Source: Ilex aquifolium
Lineage: Eukaryota; Streptophyta; Magnoliopsida; Aquifoliales; Aquifoliaceae
Assembly (NCBI GenBank): GCA_951799425.1
Contig: OX637393.1
Coordinates: 20,153,244-20,217,243 of the forward strand
DNA length: 64,000 nucleotides
Direction of reading: 5' to 3'
Of the stretch, positions 22,902 through 34,600 are shown piece by piece; position 1 is the first letter of the stretch, and every line of letters starts with the position of its first letter. The notes under the pieces are model-generated. The model was not told the DNA's origin. It was given only the letters and a program-made list of their open reading frames with translations, and ran no database searches. Position numbers and translations under genes: made by a program.

Positions 22902-25032
22902 TGTAACGCCCCAAAACACACCCTGGACGGCATTACATTCTAAAACCATTGACACAATGAGAGCACTAAGATAATCCATCCATAAGAAAAATTTTCATTC
23001 ATCATCCATAGAATTTACAATATCATCCCCAAAAGAATAAGCCAAGCCATGGCCACAATATCAAAAGAATAAGTCCAACAATGGCATTTACATTTCCAAA
23101 AGAAAACATTGACTATTATAGCACAGCGGAAATTACAAAAGAGATCTAGACTATACAGTGTTTCAAAAGAATATTCTAGTCTAGAACAAAAGTCAAAGAC
23201 ATCTCTAGATGTCCCACTCGGGATCCAAGTATCCCTCGAGTGAAGCCTCTCCATAGCCCGGCTCATTAACACCTAGCTCATCCTCTGGCACAAACTCTGA
23301 AAAATGTTCAACGGTAGGGGGTGAGCACAAAGCTCTGTAGAAAAATCATCCCAAACCCAAACAAGGTTTAGAAAAGTATATACAATGGTCGGTCTCATTT
23401 CACAACTAACATATATAACATTTGAGGTAAAACGAGGACATTTAAACAGATCTCAAGTTTAGATAGCAACAGTAATTGAAATGGATAAATAAACACAATA
23501 TACCATTGGTAATTTATTCTACCATAAACCGTTTTCCACAAGTTCTCGCGGAATCCCATACTTCCCGAAACTCTTGTCAAAACAATTTCTGGTACAATGT
23601 ACGATGACCCATACTGTGTGCCCGATACAACCCACGTTACTAACCCGTGATCATTAGTGATAGGAAAAGTTTATACCCACACGGTGTACAAAGGCGTCTA
23701 CCCACTCCATGTGGTAGAAAAAGTTCATACCCGCGTGGCATACAAAGACGTCTACCCACTACATGATACCCGATCCATAGTAATCCATGTTCGTATCGCA
23801 CAACCACGCAAGCGATAAAATTCCCACAAATATCTCACATTCTAACATTACCATAAACCCCCAAATTCTCCCGCAAATTCCACAAAAATCCACAAATCCA
23901 TCATAAGACAATTTCAAATAACAATGAAGAAAATACAAGAGATCATGTACAATAGCATTTCAATACTCCACACAAAGCACTATAGTTTTCAAAACCAAAT
24001 TTGAGTGAAGATAGAGAGAGAAATCCATGTTTCTCAAAAACTAAATTTTCTTATGGCTCTCCACCCATAACTTTTCTCAAAACATAATCAAGTTTGAAAT
24101 AATACCAAGAGACAAGGAACCCATAGCAAATAGATATGATTAGAAGTCCAAATCATACATATATAATAACCCTAGCCTCAATGTAAGTGAATGGAAGGAA
24201 ACCCCTACCTTGATGTTCTTGAAATCTAGGGCTTTGATCTTTTTGAAAGTGTAACTCCCTTGTGATCTTGTGTTTCTTTCTCCTCCTTTATCTCCTCCTA
24301 GGGTTCTAATAGGTTTAGGGTGAGAGTGGAATGTAAGAATGGGGCAAATGAGGGCTTGAGGTGGTGTTTTAAACCCAAAAATCCTGACTTTTTAACTGTT
24401 CGGCGAGTGTCAGAGAAAGCGTACCGGTACGATATGGTACCGGTACGCGGTACCGGTACGGTTAAGCCACTGGTTTGGGCGTACCGGTACGGTATGGTAC
24501 CGGTACTGTGTACCGGTACACTTCGGCTACCTCGACTTCCAGGGCAGTTTTGACCCATTTAGGGGTCGAATTGGAAAATTTTCGTGAGATACACTTTTGT
24601 AGCCCTAGATGTCTACTATTTACTGTCCAACTTTCAGATCAATTGGACATAAGAATAAAAAGTTATGACCAAAATACTAGAAGGTGTCCCAACTCCTTTT
24701 TACCCAAATTCTCTCTAAGTGTGTTTTCACTTTGGAATACTTCCTAGCTTCCAATACACCCCATATTACCTCTCCCAAGGTTGTTCGACCTTCCGGATTC
24801 AATGGAAACCTTATTTTGACCTAAAAATATTTAGAAATTCATCTAATCACCCTTTCCAAATTTAGACGTCTTTGAAACTCAAACTTCCCAATCAATATGC
24901 ATCTCTAGCATTTCTCCTACTATTACAATCTATATAGTTCATTCTTACACCATTACACACATCCACATTTTTACAATAATTATTTACTATATATCTATAT
25001 ACATCTTATAAAAGAAAATGCGGGGTGTTACA
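22902..25032 (-). mobile_element. Chromovirus solo LTR, minus orientation
   Basis: Reading on the minus strand it starts TGTAACACCCCGCATTTTC and ends GGGGCGTTACA, like the LTRs of the chromovirus at 46327-54886. The duplication AGCAA is perfect (22897-22901 and 25033-25037). It is 2.13 kb with no internal part, hence a solo LTR. The donor-like AAG/GTAGGG site (24208) and the acceptor-like TTTTTCAG site (23297) are in the same places as in the full chromovirus LTRs. Confidence 0.93.
24421..24519. repeat. Palindrome array, word GTACCGGTAC, 60-base higher period
   Basis: Six words. The first two, with their spacing, recur 60 bases later (24421 and 24481), so the array grew by copying blocks of words. 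The interval contains taagccactggtttgggc, again with a CCACTGG text. Confidence 0.9.
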
Positions 25033-25676
25033 AGCAAGCAATTATTTATCTGTGGTAGAATAATTCATTTGTGCATCATTCAAAGTCTTGCTTGCATAAT
25101 AAATCACATATGATTTCTTATCTTTTCTCTGACCTAAAACAACTTCTACTGCATAATCATTGGCATCACACATTAGTTCAAAAGGTAAGAACCAGTCAGG
25201 AGGTTACATAATTGGTGCAGAAATACGCACACTTTTCAGCTTATCAAATGCTAATTGACATGCATTATTCCAATCAAATGGTACATCTTGACATATGAGA
25301 TTACACATGGGCCGAAATATCGAAATAAAATTTTTAATAAATCTTCTATAGAATCCTGCATGACCTAGAAATGATTGGACATCTTTTACAATCTTGGGTG
25401 GAGGGAGATTGGCTATCAAATCAATTTTAGACTTATCAACTTCAATTGTCTTTGCAGAAACTACATGACCTAAAACAATACCTTGTGTGACCATGAAATG
25501 ACATTTTTCTCAATTCAACACAAGATTTGTTTCTTCACATCGGGTAAGAACTTTTTCAAGATTTTTCAAACATAATTCAAATGAATCATCATACACAGAA
25601 AAATCATCCATAAAAACTTCTAAAAATCGCTCCACTATATCACTGAAAATACTTAACATACAACGCTGAAAAGTAG
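25033..25676 (-). pseudogene. Athila-1 RNase H start and reverse transcriptase end
   Basis: Minus strand. The catalytic block FMDDFSVYDDSFELC lies near 25590, then MVTQGIVLGHVVSAK, FLGHAGFYRRFIKNF and the start of RNase H near 25160. It is separated from the N-terminal reverse transcriptase part by NA-1 (25677-31872). Confidence 0.87.
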
Positions 25677-26254
25677 TGTTGTCCAAATTTGGTATTGACA
25701 ATTTACGTGCAAGTATACACGATCAAGAAGTAATAAAGTGATAAGTAGAGTATCGTTCCCACGGAGAATTATTACTAATAACTTCCAAGTACTAACTTTA
25801 TATCAATTCAATTTTATTTAAACAATTGCAATCAAGCACAAAATATGACAAACAACTCATATATGATCAATAAAAGTAGAATCGAGAGTAGATCAATTTA
25901 ACTAGACATTAGGTTCCGCTGTAATCTTAATAAAAATTTAGTTCATACTGTAATTGAAAAACATCCTTCTCAAATTAAACAACATCTCAGAAAATCAAGA
26001 AGTAAAAGTAAGAGAAAAGAAGGAAAACTTAGTTGCAATCTTCAATTCCTCTCTAGCCTTCAATCCCGATTTTCTTCGTGTCGGATCCTTCGATTCTTGC
26101 CTTCAATTTTCTATCAATCTTTGGTCTTCTTCTTATGTTTTCATCCCCCAAAATCAGTCTCCCTCTTTACAACTCAAACCCTAGCATATATGTAGCATTA
26201 GAGTCCAATTTCGGGTCAAAAACAAGTCGGAATTCGCGTCAAGAGCCAACACAA

Positions 26255-26345
26255 GCAACCCAAGCGCCTAGGCGCTGAAACGGTGCTGCTTGGACAGAAT
26301 GTGGGCGCTGGGGCGCTAAAAAGGTGCTGGAAAGGCGCTGCCCCT
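26255..26345. repeat. Palindrome cluster, word AGCGCCTAGGCGCT (NA-1 downstream LTR)
   Basis: One full palindrome agcgcctaggcgct, then repeated half-words (ggcgctg, ggtgctg). The matching cluster in the other LTR at 31560-31650 has a different number of half-words. Confidence 0.8.
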
Positions 26346-26570
26346 TTTTAAGCCTAAAGCTCCCCTTGTTGCTCAGCCTTCAAAAATCCAACACTTAGGC
26401 TCCAAATTGACCTTGTTTCCTTCCAAATGATCTTGTTTGCTTCCAAATGATGATTCCTACCAAATAACATCAAAACACACAAAACAAATAAAAAGGAACA
26501 TAAAATAATTGAAAACTTGCAATTTCATCAAGCCGAAAATACTCAATTCGCATATAAAACCGACTCATCA

Positions 26571-27980
26571 AATACCCCCAAACTTAAATCTTTGCTTGTC
26601 CTCCTGCAAAATACTAAGAACAAAAACTATAAAAATTAATCAACCAACTACTCAAACAATGGATCAATATGAATCTGAATAATGGCCCCAAAAAAGTTAC
26701 TACAAATAATTATTCACGGGAAACTTCAAAACAATGCAAAGTCCAACAGCTCAACATACTCCTTAATTTTACCTCCGTTCATGACCCTTTAAATACATGT
26801 GCACATTCGAACTGTTTAAACTAGTCATCACCCAGATAAATTTACGTAGTCAAGCGCTCCATAAGAGATACTCAATATCAACTCTATGAACTTACGTTTC
26901 ACATCAATCTTCGCTTATTAAGGCAACCATATAACTAGAAGATCCAAAGTTTTTTTTTTTTTATCATCTCTCACTATTTTTTTTTTTTTTTCATTCTTTC
27001 GGTGAGTGCATTTTATGCTCCATCTCACCTCCTATTGAGCGAGTGCGTTTTACGCTCCATCTCGCCTTTTCTTGAACGAGTGCATTTTACGCTCCATCTC
27101 GTTCTCAATATGTGTTTATGAGTGAGTGCGTTTTATGCTCCATCTCTACTCACCACATGCCCCTTTCTTGTTGCTTGTCTTCCTTTTTTTTTTTTTTTTT
27201 TTAACTCATGAAGGATCAAATCAAAATAATTTTCCAAAAACTCTCTCTTTTATACTAACGCATCATAACTAATATTTCCCCCAAACTTATATGAATGCCT
27301 AAACTTTGCTTTGAATGATGCTTAAATAAATTTTCTAGAGTTTCACTGATATCTCCTACAAGCACTTAGCCAAATAAATTCTCTAGATGATAACTAACCA
27401 AACAGATGGATATGTGTTCATGCATGAAAGGATCATAAACAGTGTAAAACCAACTAGTATGTCAAACTTCAAACTCAACATGTTCATCAATTTCCCTAGA
27501 ATTGACAATTAATCACATTCATCATTGGCCATGATCAAATTCAATCAACCCATTGCTCAAGTTGTACTAAAACATGCAAACTAAATGCATACCTAATAAT
27601 GCAAATGCAAACAAGAAAACATCCCCAAACTTAAACTAAACATTGTCATCAATGTATAAAGTAGAAAAAATTAAGACAAAGGACTTCCCTAAGACTTCGC
27701 TAGTTCGCATCATCCTCAGTGTCCTCATCGTCCGCTGAGTCAGGAGTGTATTCGGGAAACATAGGTGGGCTGTTCTTGGCTCCTAGTAAGACTTTGTGTG
27801 TGCTCCAACTTTATGTTCAATCCTTGGGACCTGCAAACAATTGACATACCAATTAAAATGCACTAACTAACTACATTATTTCTTATAAAAAACTAAATTA
27901 AAATAAAATGAAATAAAACTTAGAAACTAAAATTTGGGTTGCCTCCCAATTAGCGCTTGTTTTATAGTCTTCAGTTGGAC
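26571..27980 (-). other. NA-1 3' untranslated region
   Basis: Non-coding between the end of the coding tail and the downstream LTR. It holds a purine tract beside the LTR (26571-26590 on the minus strand), three poly-T runs (around 26951, 26977 and 27187), the four-hairpin array (27001-27152) and an internal purine-tract motif near 27620-27655 (tacattgatgacaatgttta followed by aagtttgggg on the minus strand). Confidence 0.8.
27001..27152 (-). other. Four tandem hairpins with compensating stems
   Basis: Four units share a 17-base centre (plus strand TGCRTTTTAYGCTCCAT), at 27007, 27044, 27081 and 27127. The flanks of each unit are complementary but differ between units: ggtgag/ctcacc, gcgag/ctcgc, gaacgag/ctcgttc, and tgagtgag with ctctactca (one bulged base). 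Inside the centre a small stem also varies in step (gca/tgc, gcg/cgc, gcg/tgc; one unit has a mismatch). The pattern argues for selection on a folded RNA or single strand. In the element's sense RNA the loop reads ATGGAGCRTAAAAYGCA. No known RNA family is recognised. Confidence 0.75.
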
Positions 27981-27989
27981 TACTTCCTG

Positions 27990-28220
27990 TTTCATCCTGG
28001 GTCGGCAAGGATAATTGAGGTCTTTTTACGATCAATGTCACCGCCCCAATAGTGCTTCAATCTCTGCCCGTTCACCTTGAAAGTTCTTTTCGAATTGGCT
28101 TCCTTGACTTCAACAGCTCCATGTGGGAACACCTCCTCTTTATATAGCTTGTCGTTCTCAAGAAGATCTAAAATACAACTTCCTATGAATACCCCATTCA
28201 CTGCATCTTCCACCAAATCA
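27990..28220 (-). pseudogene. NA-1 pol tail (integrase C-terminal end)
   Basis: Minus-strand reading ends FKVNGQRLKHYWGGD, the same ending as the integrase C-terminus of Athila-1 and Athila-2 ([22 protein letters not shown]). It lies directly next to the protease region, so the element carries the two ends of pol without its centre. Confidence 0.75.
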
Positions 28221-28229
28221 ACCCGAAAA

Positions 28230-28970
28230 CATTATTCTGGTTCCTTTGGAAATTTCATAGCTGAAAATACATTGAATGTAAGCTCTTGATCTTGGACTCG
28301 CATAGTTAGCTCACCTTTTTGTACATCGATAAGTGTTCTCCCCGTTGCTAAGAATGGTCGCCCAAGAATAATAGGTATTTCTCTATCTTCTTCACAATCT
28401 AAGACTATGAAATCCGCTGGAAAAATAAACTTATCCACTTTAACTAGAACGTCCTCAACTATGCCCCTTGGATGAGTGAGTGATCTATCTGCAAGCTGTA
28501 ATGTGATGTTAGTAGGTTTCGCTTCCTTCAAACCCAATTGCTGATAAATTGAGAGTGGCATCAAGTTAATACTAGCTCCCAAATCACATAATGCTCTCCC
28601 GAAAAACTGACTACCTATTGTGCATGGAATTCTAAAACTACCCGGATCTTTAAGCTTTGGTGGTAGCTTCTTTTAAAGAATAGCACTGCACTCCTCCGTA
28701 AGTGCCACGGTCTCAAAATCGCCTAGTTTTCTCTTCTTTGACAAAATTTCCTTCAAAAATTTCACATAGTTAGGCATTTTCTCCACTGCTTCTGCGAAAG
28801 GGATATTTATTTGGAGCTTCTTCAACACTTCCATGAATTTAGAGAACTGCTTATCCCACTTTTGTTTCTGCAAACGTTGTGGAAACGGCACGGGAGGCAC
28901 AATAGGTCTCGAATTGCCTCCATTAGAATTTACAACTGGATCACATTCCTTCTTTTCATGGTCCACATTC
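28230..28970 (-). pseudogene. NA-1 aspartic protease region
   Basis: Minus strand. The active-site neighbourhood shows [18 protein letters not shown], then [20 protein letters not shown] and [17 protein letters not shown], as in the other Athila-like proteases. Upstream is the conserved linker INIPFAEAVEKMPNYVKFLK. Confidence 0.85.
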
Positions 28971-29379
28971 CTGCTATCTTTTATTTCTTTACCCTCACTA
29001 TCATCTCCATGTGATTGTCTTGGAGTTCCACCGACAACCTCAGGTAACTCTTTTTCGCTTCGTAATGTAATAGTATTATAGTGCTCCTTACCTTCCCTCT
29101 TAGGATTTATCTCTATATCACTAGGTAGAGTGCCTTGAGGTCAGTTGTTAATGGCATTAGCGAGCTGACCCATTTGGTTTTCCAGGTTTCGGACTGATAC
29201 TTTCATACTATTCATCCTTGTCTCACTTTGTGCTATGTACCTGGAAAGCAGCTCCTCCAAATTTGACTTCTTTTCCTGCTGTGGTGGAGCTTGATTCTGA
29301 AAGCCTGGTGGGTATGATTGTCTTGGAGCAGAGGTTGGGCTTGATTATTATTCCAAGAAAAGTTCGGATGAGTCCCCCA

Positions 29380-30400
29380 ACCAGGGTTCTAATTGTTGGA
29401 ATTATTGCTATATTGCTGCCTGTTGTGGTTACCAATGTATTGTACCGACTCTGGACTAATTGCACATTGATTGCTCAAATGGTTCCCGGCACACAATTCA
29501 CAAACAATTGCCACACTCTGAATAGGTTGCACTCCTAAAGCATCAATCTTCTTTGTCAATGTAGCAACCTGTGCAGCCAATGCAGTAACCGCATCAACTT
29601 CATAAATCCCTGCTACCTTTGGCTGATTGATCCTTGTAGAAGGCCACTGATAATTGTTTGCAGCCATCGTCTCCAATAACTCATAGGTTTCATCGAAATT
29701 CTTCCCCATCAATGCCCCTCCTGCAGCTGCATCGATACTAGTTCGGATAGCACTAAACAACCCGTTGTAGAATGTTTGAACTTGTAACCAATTAGGAATA
29801 CCATGGTGAGGGCATTTTCGGAGTAAGTCTTTGAATCGCTCCCAAGCTTCATATAGAGTCTCAGAATCATGTTGTGCGAATGATGTGATGTCATTCCTCA
29901 TCCTTGCAGTTTTAGCTGGTGGAAAGAATTTAGCTAAGAATTTTTGAGCTAACTTTGACCACGTAGTAATAGAATCCGACGTCAATGAATGCAACCAACT
30001 CTTCACCTTATCACGAAGTGAGAAAGGAAAAAGTCGGAGTCTAATCGCATCTTCAGAAATCCCATTGTATCTGAATGTGTCGCATATCTCCAGAAAACTC
30101 ACCAAATGATCGTTAGGGTCATCGTTAGGCAAACCCCCAAACTGCACTGAATTCTGAATCATTTGAATGGTACCCGGCTTGATCTCAAAATTGTTTGCTT
30201 GAATTGCGGGCCTTCGAATGCTCGATTGTATTTCCGTCACAAGCGGCATAGCATAATCCCTTAACGATTTCTGTTCATCTTCAGCCATAGCTTCTTGATT
30301 CTTTACTTCTTGACACTGCTTTCGCAAGTTTCGAAGCCTTCTTTCGATTTCGTCTTCGTACGGTAGTAGCTCCTGACCTGTAGATCGTGTTTGCATACAA
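29380..30400 (-). pseudogene. NA-1 gag
   Basis: Minus strand, from about MQTRSTGQELLPYEDEIERR. The Retrotrans_gag core shows LRLFPFSLRDKVKSWLHSL, then FFPPAKTARMRNDI, YEAWERFKDLLRKCPHHGI and FYNGLFSAIRTSIDAAAGG. A zinc-knuckle-like CELCAGNHLSNQC lies near the end, followed by an Asn- and Gln-rich tail. The reading is long and nearly continuous, the best preserved gag besides those of Athila-2 and the chromovirus. Confidence 0.9.
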
Positions 30401-30503
30401 GATTCAAGTGTACTTGCAAAAATAATTAAAACAAAAAAATTAAATAAGTTTAAACTAAGATCAAATTGATTGAAATTAATATTGAAATAATTACTAGAAT
30501 AAG

Positions 30504-30521
30504 TCCCCGACAACGGCGCCA
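30504..30521 (-). promoter_or_regulatory. Primer-binding site, tRNA-Asp type (NA-1)
   Basis: On the minus strand tggcgccgttgtcgggga follows the upstream LTR, complementary to the 3' end of tRNA-Asp. It shares its tRNA with Athila-1 and Athila-2. Confidence 0.9.
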
Positions 30522-30527
30522 AAAACT

Positions 30528-31872
30528 TGTTGTCCAAATTTGGTATTGACAATTTACGTGCAAGTATACACAATCAACAAGTAATAAAGTGATAAGTAGA
30601 GCATCGTTCCCTCGGAGAATTATTACTAATAACTTCCGAGTACTAACTTTATATCAATTCAATTTTATTTAAACAATTGCAATCAACTATGAATTCACTA
30701 ATTTAAAACTAAATCTAAACTTAATAATCAAGGGTTGAATTTACCGGATAAAAGAATTTAAGATTACAACTTCCCTTAATGCTTCGTATAAATCTTTCCA
30801 CTCTCTTTCCAGTTAATTGATCAAATTAAATCGTTAACTAAGACTTCAAAATTATTTATCAAACCTCTTCCGATAGTAAGATAAACATATTTCTCCCAAT
30901 TAAATTACTATATTCCTATGCAAAATAAGTTGGAAAAGATTCATTAAGTTCAAACTCTCATAAAAGTTACACATGACATATAGGTATATTCCTATCCTAT
31001 ACACAAACCCAGCTATTCAATCCGAAGAAGAATCAACTAGACGCATGTCATCATATTTCGATCTAAACCTAGAATTCATCTCCCAATTTCATCTAGGTTA
31101 TCAAATTAATTTTTGGCCACACAATTATATATTAAGCACAAAATATGACAAACAACTCATATATGATCAATAAAACTAGAATCGAGAGTAGATCAATTTA
31201 ACTAGACATTAGGTTCCGTTGCAATCTTAATAAAAATTTAGTTCATAATGTAATTGAAAAACATCATTCTCAAATTAAACAACATCTCAGAAAATCAAGA
31301 AGTAAAAGTAAGAGAAAAGAAGGAAAACTTAGTTGCAATCTTCAATTCCTCTTTAGCCTTCAATCCCGATTTTCTTCGTGTCGGTTCCTTCGATTCTTGC
31401 CTTCAATTTTCTATCAATCCTTGGTCTTCTTCTTATGTTTTCATCCCCCAAAATCAGTCTCCCTCTTTACAACTCAAACCCTAGCATATATGTAGCATTA
31501 GAGTCCAATTTCGGGTCAAAAATAAGTCAGAATTCGCGTCAAGAGCCAACACAAGCAACACAAGCGCCTAGGCGCTGAAAAGGCGCTGAAATGGTGCTGC
31601 TTGGATAGAATGTGGGTGCTGGGGCACTGAAAAGGTGCTGCCCCTTTTTAAGCCTAAAGCTCCCCTTGCTGCTCAGCCTTCAAAAATCCAACACTTAGGC
31701 TCCAAATTGACCTTGTTTCCTTCCAAATGATCTTGTTTGCTTCCAAATGATGATTCCTACCAAATAATATCAAAACACACAAAACAAATAAAAAGAAACA
31801 TAAAATAATTGAAAACTTGCAATTTCATCAAGTCGAAAATACTCAATTCGCAGGTATAAAACCGACTTATCA
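30528..31872 (-). repeat. NA-1 upstream (5') LTR
   Basis: Matches 25677-26570 over both ends; the two LTRs are unequal in length. It contains a GCGCCTAGGCGC palindrome cluster at 31560-31650, about 230-310 bases from the LTR start. Confidence 0.92.
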
Positions 31873-33700
31873 AGTAGCTAGAGCGTTACACAATCCAAAA
31901 GGCATTCTTTTATAGGCAAAAGTGTCAAAAGGACATGTAAATGTAGTTTTCTCTTGATCATCCATTGCAATTTTAATCTGATTATAACCGAAATATTCAT
32001 CTAAGAAACAATAATATGTATGACCGACTATTCTCTCTAAGACTTGATCTAAGAATGGTAAAGGAAAATGATCTTTTCTGGTGAGTGAATTCAACTTTTG
32101 ATAGTCAATACACATATGCCAACCGGTGACTGTACGTATAGGGACTAATTCATTTTCTTGATTCTGTATGACTGTAACACCAGATTTTTTTGGTACTACC
32201 TGTGTGGGGCTGACCGATTTACTATCAGATATAGGATAGATAATGTCAGCATCTAACAGTTTAAGCAATTCAGCCCTGACTATTTCTTTCAAATGCGGAT
32301 TCAATCTTCTTTGTGGTTTTCGGGATGGTTTAGAATCTTCTTCTAAGTATATGCAATGAGTACATAGAAGAGGATTTATTCCCTTTATATCTACTACTGA
32401 CCAACCGATAGCACTTTTGTGATTCTTTATGACTTCAATCAATTTCTCTTCATGGACTACTGACAACTTTTAAGATATTATTATTGGATGAGTTTCATCC
32501 TCCCCTAAGAAGACATATTTCAACTCAGTCGGGAGAGGTTTCATTTCTAGCTTAATAACTTCAACAGTGGGCTTTACAGACTTGGGTTCAGCAGGCAATA
32601 ATTTTTCAAATTTTAGACTCCATGATTCTATAACTGACACATCTACAGACTCATCATTATGTAAAGACTCTAATGCATGTGACTCCTTTTTTGTACACTC
32701 TTTTTCAAAAAGACTTTGAGTTAGCAACTCAACATAATTGACTTCACTCATCACCTTCTCTTCTCTGGGTTGTTTTGTCATGTTAAACACATTCAATTCC
32801 AAGGTCATATTTCCAAATGAAAGTTTCATTATTCCACTCCTACAATTAATCAATGCATTTGATGTAGCAAGGAATAGTCGACCTAGAATGAAAGGAATGT
32901 ATGTAGAAGCATTTAGAACTGGTTGAGTATCTAAGATAATGAAATCAACTAGAAAATATAATTTATCCACTTGAACTAACTCATCCTCCACAACTCCTCG
33001 TGGGGTTTTCACAAATCGATCTGTCAATTGCAATGTGGCATTGGTGGGTTTCAACTCACCCAACCCTAACTTTTTATAGACTGAGTATGGAAGCAAATTA
33101 ACACTGGCTCCCAGATCAAGCAGGGCTTGCTCAATCCAGAAATTTTCGATTATGCATGACATTGTAGGACTTCCAGGATCTTTGTACTTAAGAGGGACCT
33201 TGTGATGGATGATAGCACTAACCTGCTCAATTAGAAATGTTCTTTTATGTACATTGATATTTCTTTTGACTGTGTAAAGGTCCTTCAAAAAATTAACATA
33301 AGATGGGACTTGTTTGATTGCATCCAATATGGGGGTGTTATTCTTTACTTGCTTGTACAACTTAAAGATTTCAGAATGATTGGTTGGAGATTTAGGTTTC
33401 TTGACTGCTTGAGGAAAAGATAGCGGAATAGGACACGAAGGTTCTTTTTCATTTGGGGGTTTTGGTTCCTTTTCAGTCACAAGTTTAGGCTCAATTGATT
33501 CATTTACTGGGATTGAATCAAGTTTTGGCTTAGGAATTAACATGTCTCTAATGGTTTTGTCTATCACTTTACCACTTCTTAGTGTGGTAATTGCTTGGAC
33601 CTGACTCGAAGATGGTTCGGATGTCACAACATTGGCCTGGTTTTGACTCTGTGGGGGTTTTGGTTGAGATGGGAATTTTCCCTTCTCATATGTGCTCAAA
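31873..33700 (-). pseudogene. Athila-1 protease and reverse transcriptase N-terminal part
   Basis: Minus strand. Protease: QALLDLGASVNLLPYSVYKK near 33120, LTDRFVKTPRGVVEDELV and ILGRLFLATSNALI. Then the linker LKYVFLGEDETHPI, and reverse transcriptase blocks CIYLEEDSKPSRKPQRRL, VVPKKSGVTVI, YCFLDEYFGYNQI and YKRMPFGLCNA, where NA-1 cuts it at 31872. It is close to Athila-2 in motif content. Confidence 0.9.
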
Positions 33701-34600
33701 GACTAGGTCAATTTGGCTAAATGACTCTTGATATCTTCGATACTCTATGAAGTTTGAACTTTAAAATCATTAAATGCATGGGTATGTTGAGTATTGAAAT
33801 TCATTTGACTGTGATTGAACTAGTTCATGGTATCCTCTAGACTCTTTTTGTGTGGGGGTTGATATGGCTGATATAACTGCTGAGTTTGGGGCTGACCTGA
33901 AGGTGAACCTTGTGGTTGACTCACAAGCTGTGTATTTTTTCAACTGAAATTTGGGTGATTCCACCACCCTAGGTTATAGGTTTCGGAATAAGGATTGGAA
34001 TAGGGTTTGTTAAAATTGGAAATGGCATTAGACTGTTCCATTAAGACTTCTTTGAATGCAGGAATGGTAGGACACTCCCCCTTGGGATGTCCTGACAATG
34101 CGCATATTTCACAAGATTGCTCAGTGGTAGACTCTACATACATTTCCTTCATTTTTTTCATTTCTAAACCTTCAAGCTTTCGTGACAAAGTAGTCTTCTG
34201 GCCCTTAAGTCATCATCTTCTTTTAACAGATACTTCCTTCCTTGGGATGTAGATGGCTTAGTATCAACAATGTTTGGAGAGGCCGAGTCCCATATTTGGG
34301 AACTCCCAAAAATGGTATCAAAGAATTCAAATGCCTCTTCGGGACTTTTACTCATAAATTCTCCATGGGCCATCATTTCAACAAACTGAAGCAATACAGA
34401 AGGGAGGGCGTCATAGAAAAAACCTACGAGAGTCCAACTCTCAAATTCATGATGCGTGCAAGCTTGGAGAAGATCCTTAAATCTCTCCCAACATTGATAA
34501 AAAAAATTCCCTTCTTTTATAGAAAAATTCATGATTTGATGTCTCAATGCATTAGTGAGATGAACAGGAAAAAACTTTTTGAAAAATTCAATTTGAAAAA
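33701..34600 (-). pseudogene. Athila-1 gag, C-terminal half
   Basis: Minus strand. Blocks FFPVHLTNALRHQIMNF, YQCWERFKDLLQACTHHEF and LQFVEMMAHGEFMSKSPEE, then a zinc knuckle CEICALSGHPKGECP near 34090, then a Pro- and Gln-rich tail. Solo LTR 3 (34601) separates it from the N-terminal part at 37557-37990. Confidence 0.88.

Larger units (their letters stand above)
25677..31872 (-). mobile_element. NA-1: non-autonomous gag-protease LTR element
   Basis: The LTRs at 25677-26570 (downstream) and 30528-31872 (upstream) share both ends (TGATGAGTCGG to GGACAACA read on the minus strand). They flank a 4-kb body, and the duplication AGTAG is perfect (25672-25676 and 31873-31877). A tRNA-Asp primer site lies at 30504-30521. 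The body codes gag and protease and then the tail of pol; no reverse transcriptase or integrase core is visible. It would have relied on a full Athila-like relative. Its LTR halves are close to identical by eye, so it is younger than Athila-1. A few breaks are present. Confidence 0.93.

Noticed and set aside
26941-27210. Poly-T runs read as SINE or retrogene tails
   Set aside because: No SINE body, pol III boxes or target duplications flank the runs; they lie inside the untranslated region of NA-1.
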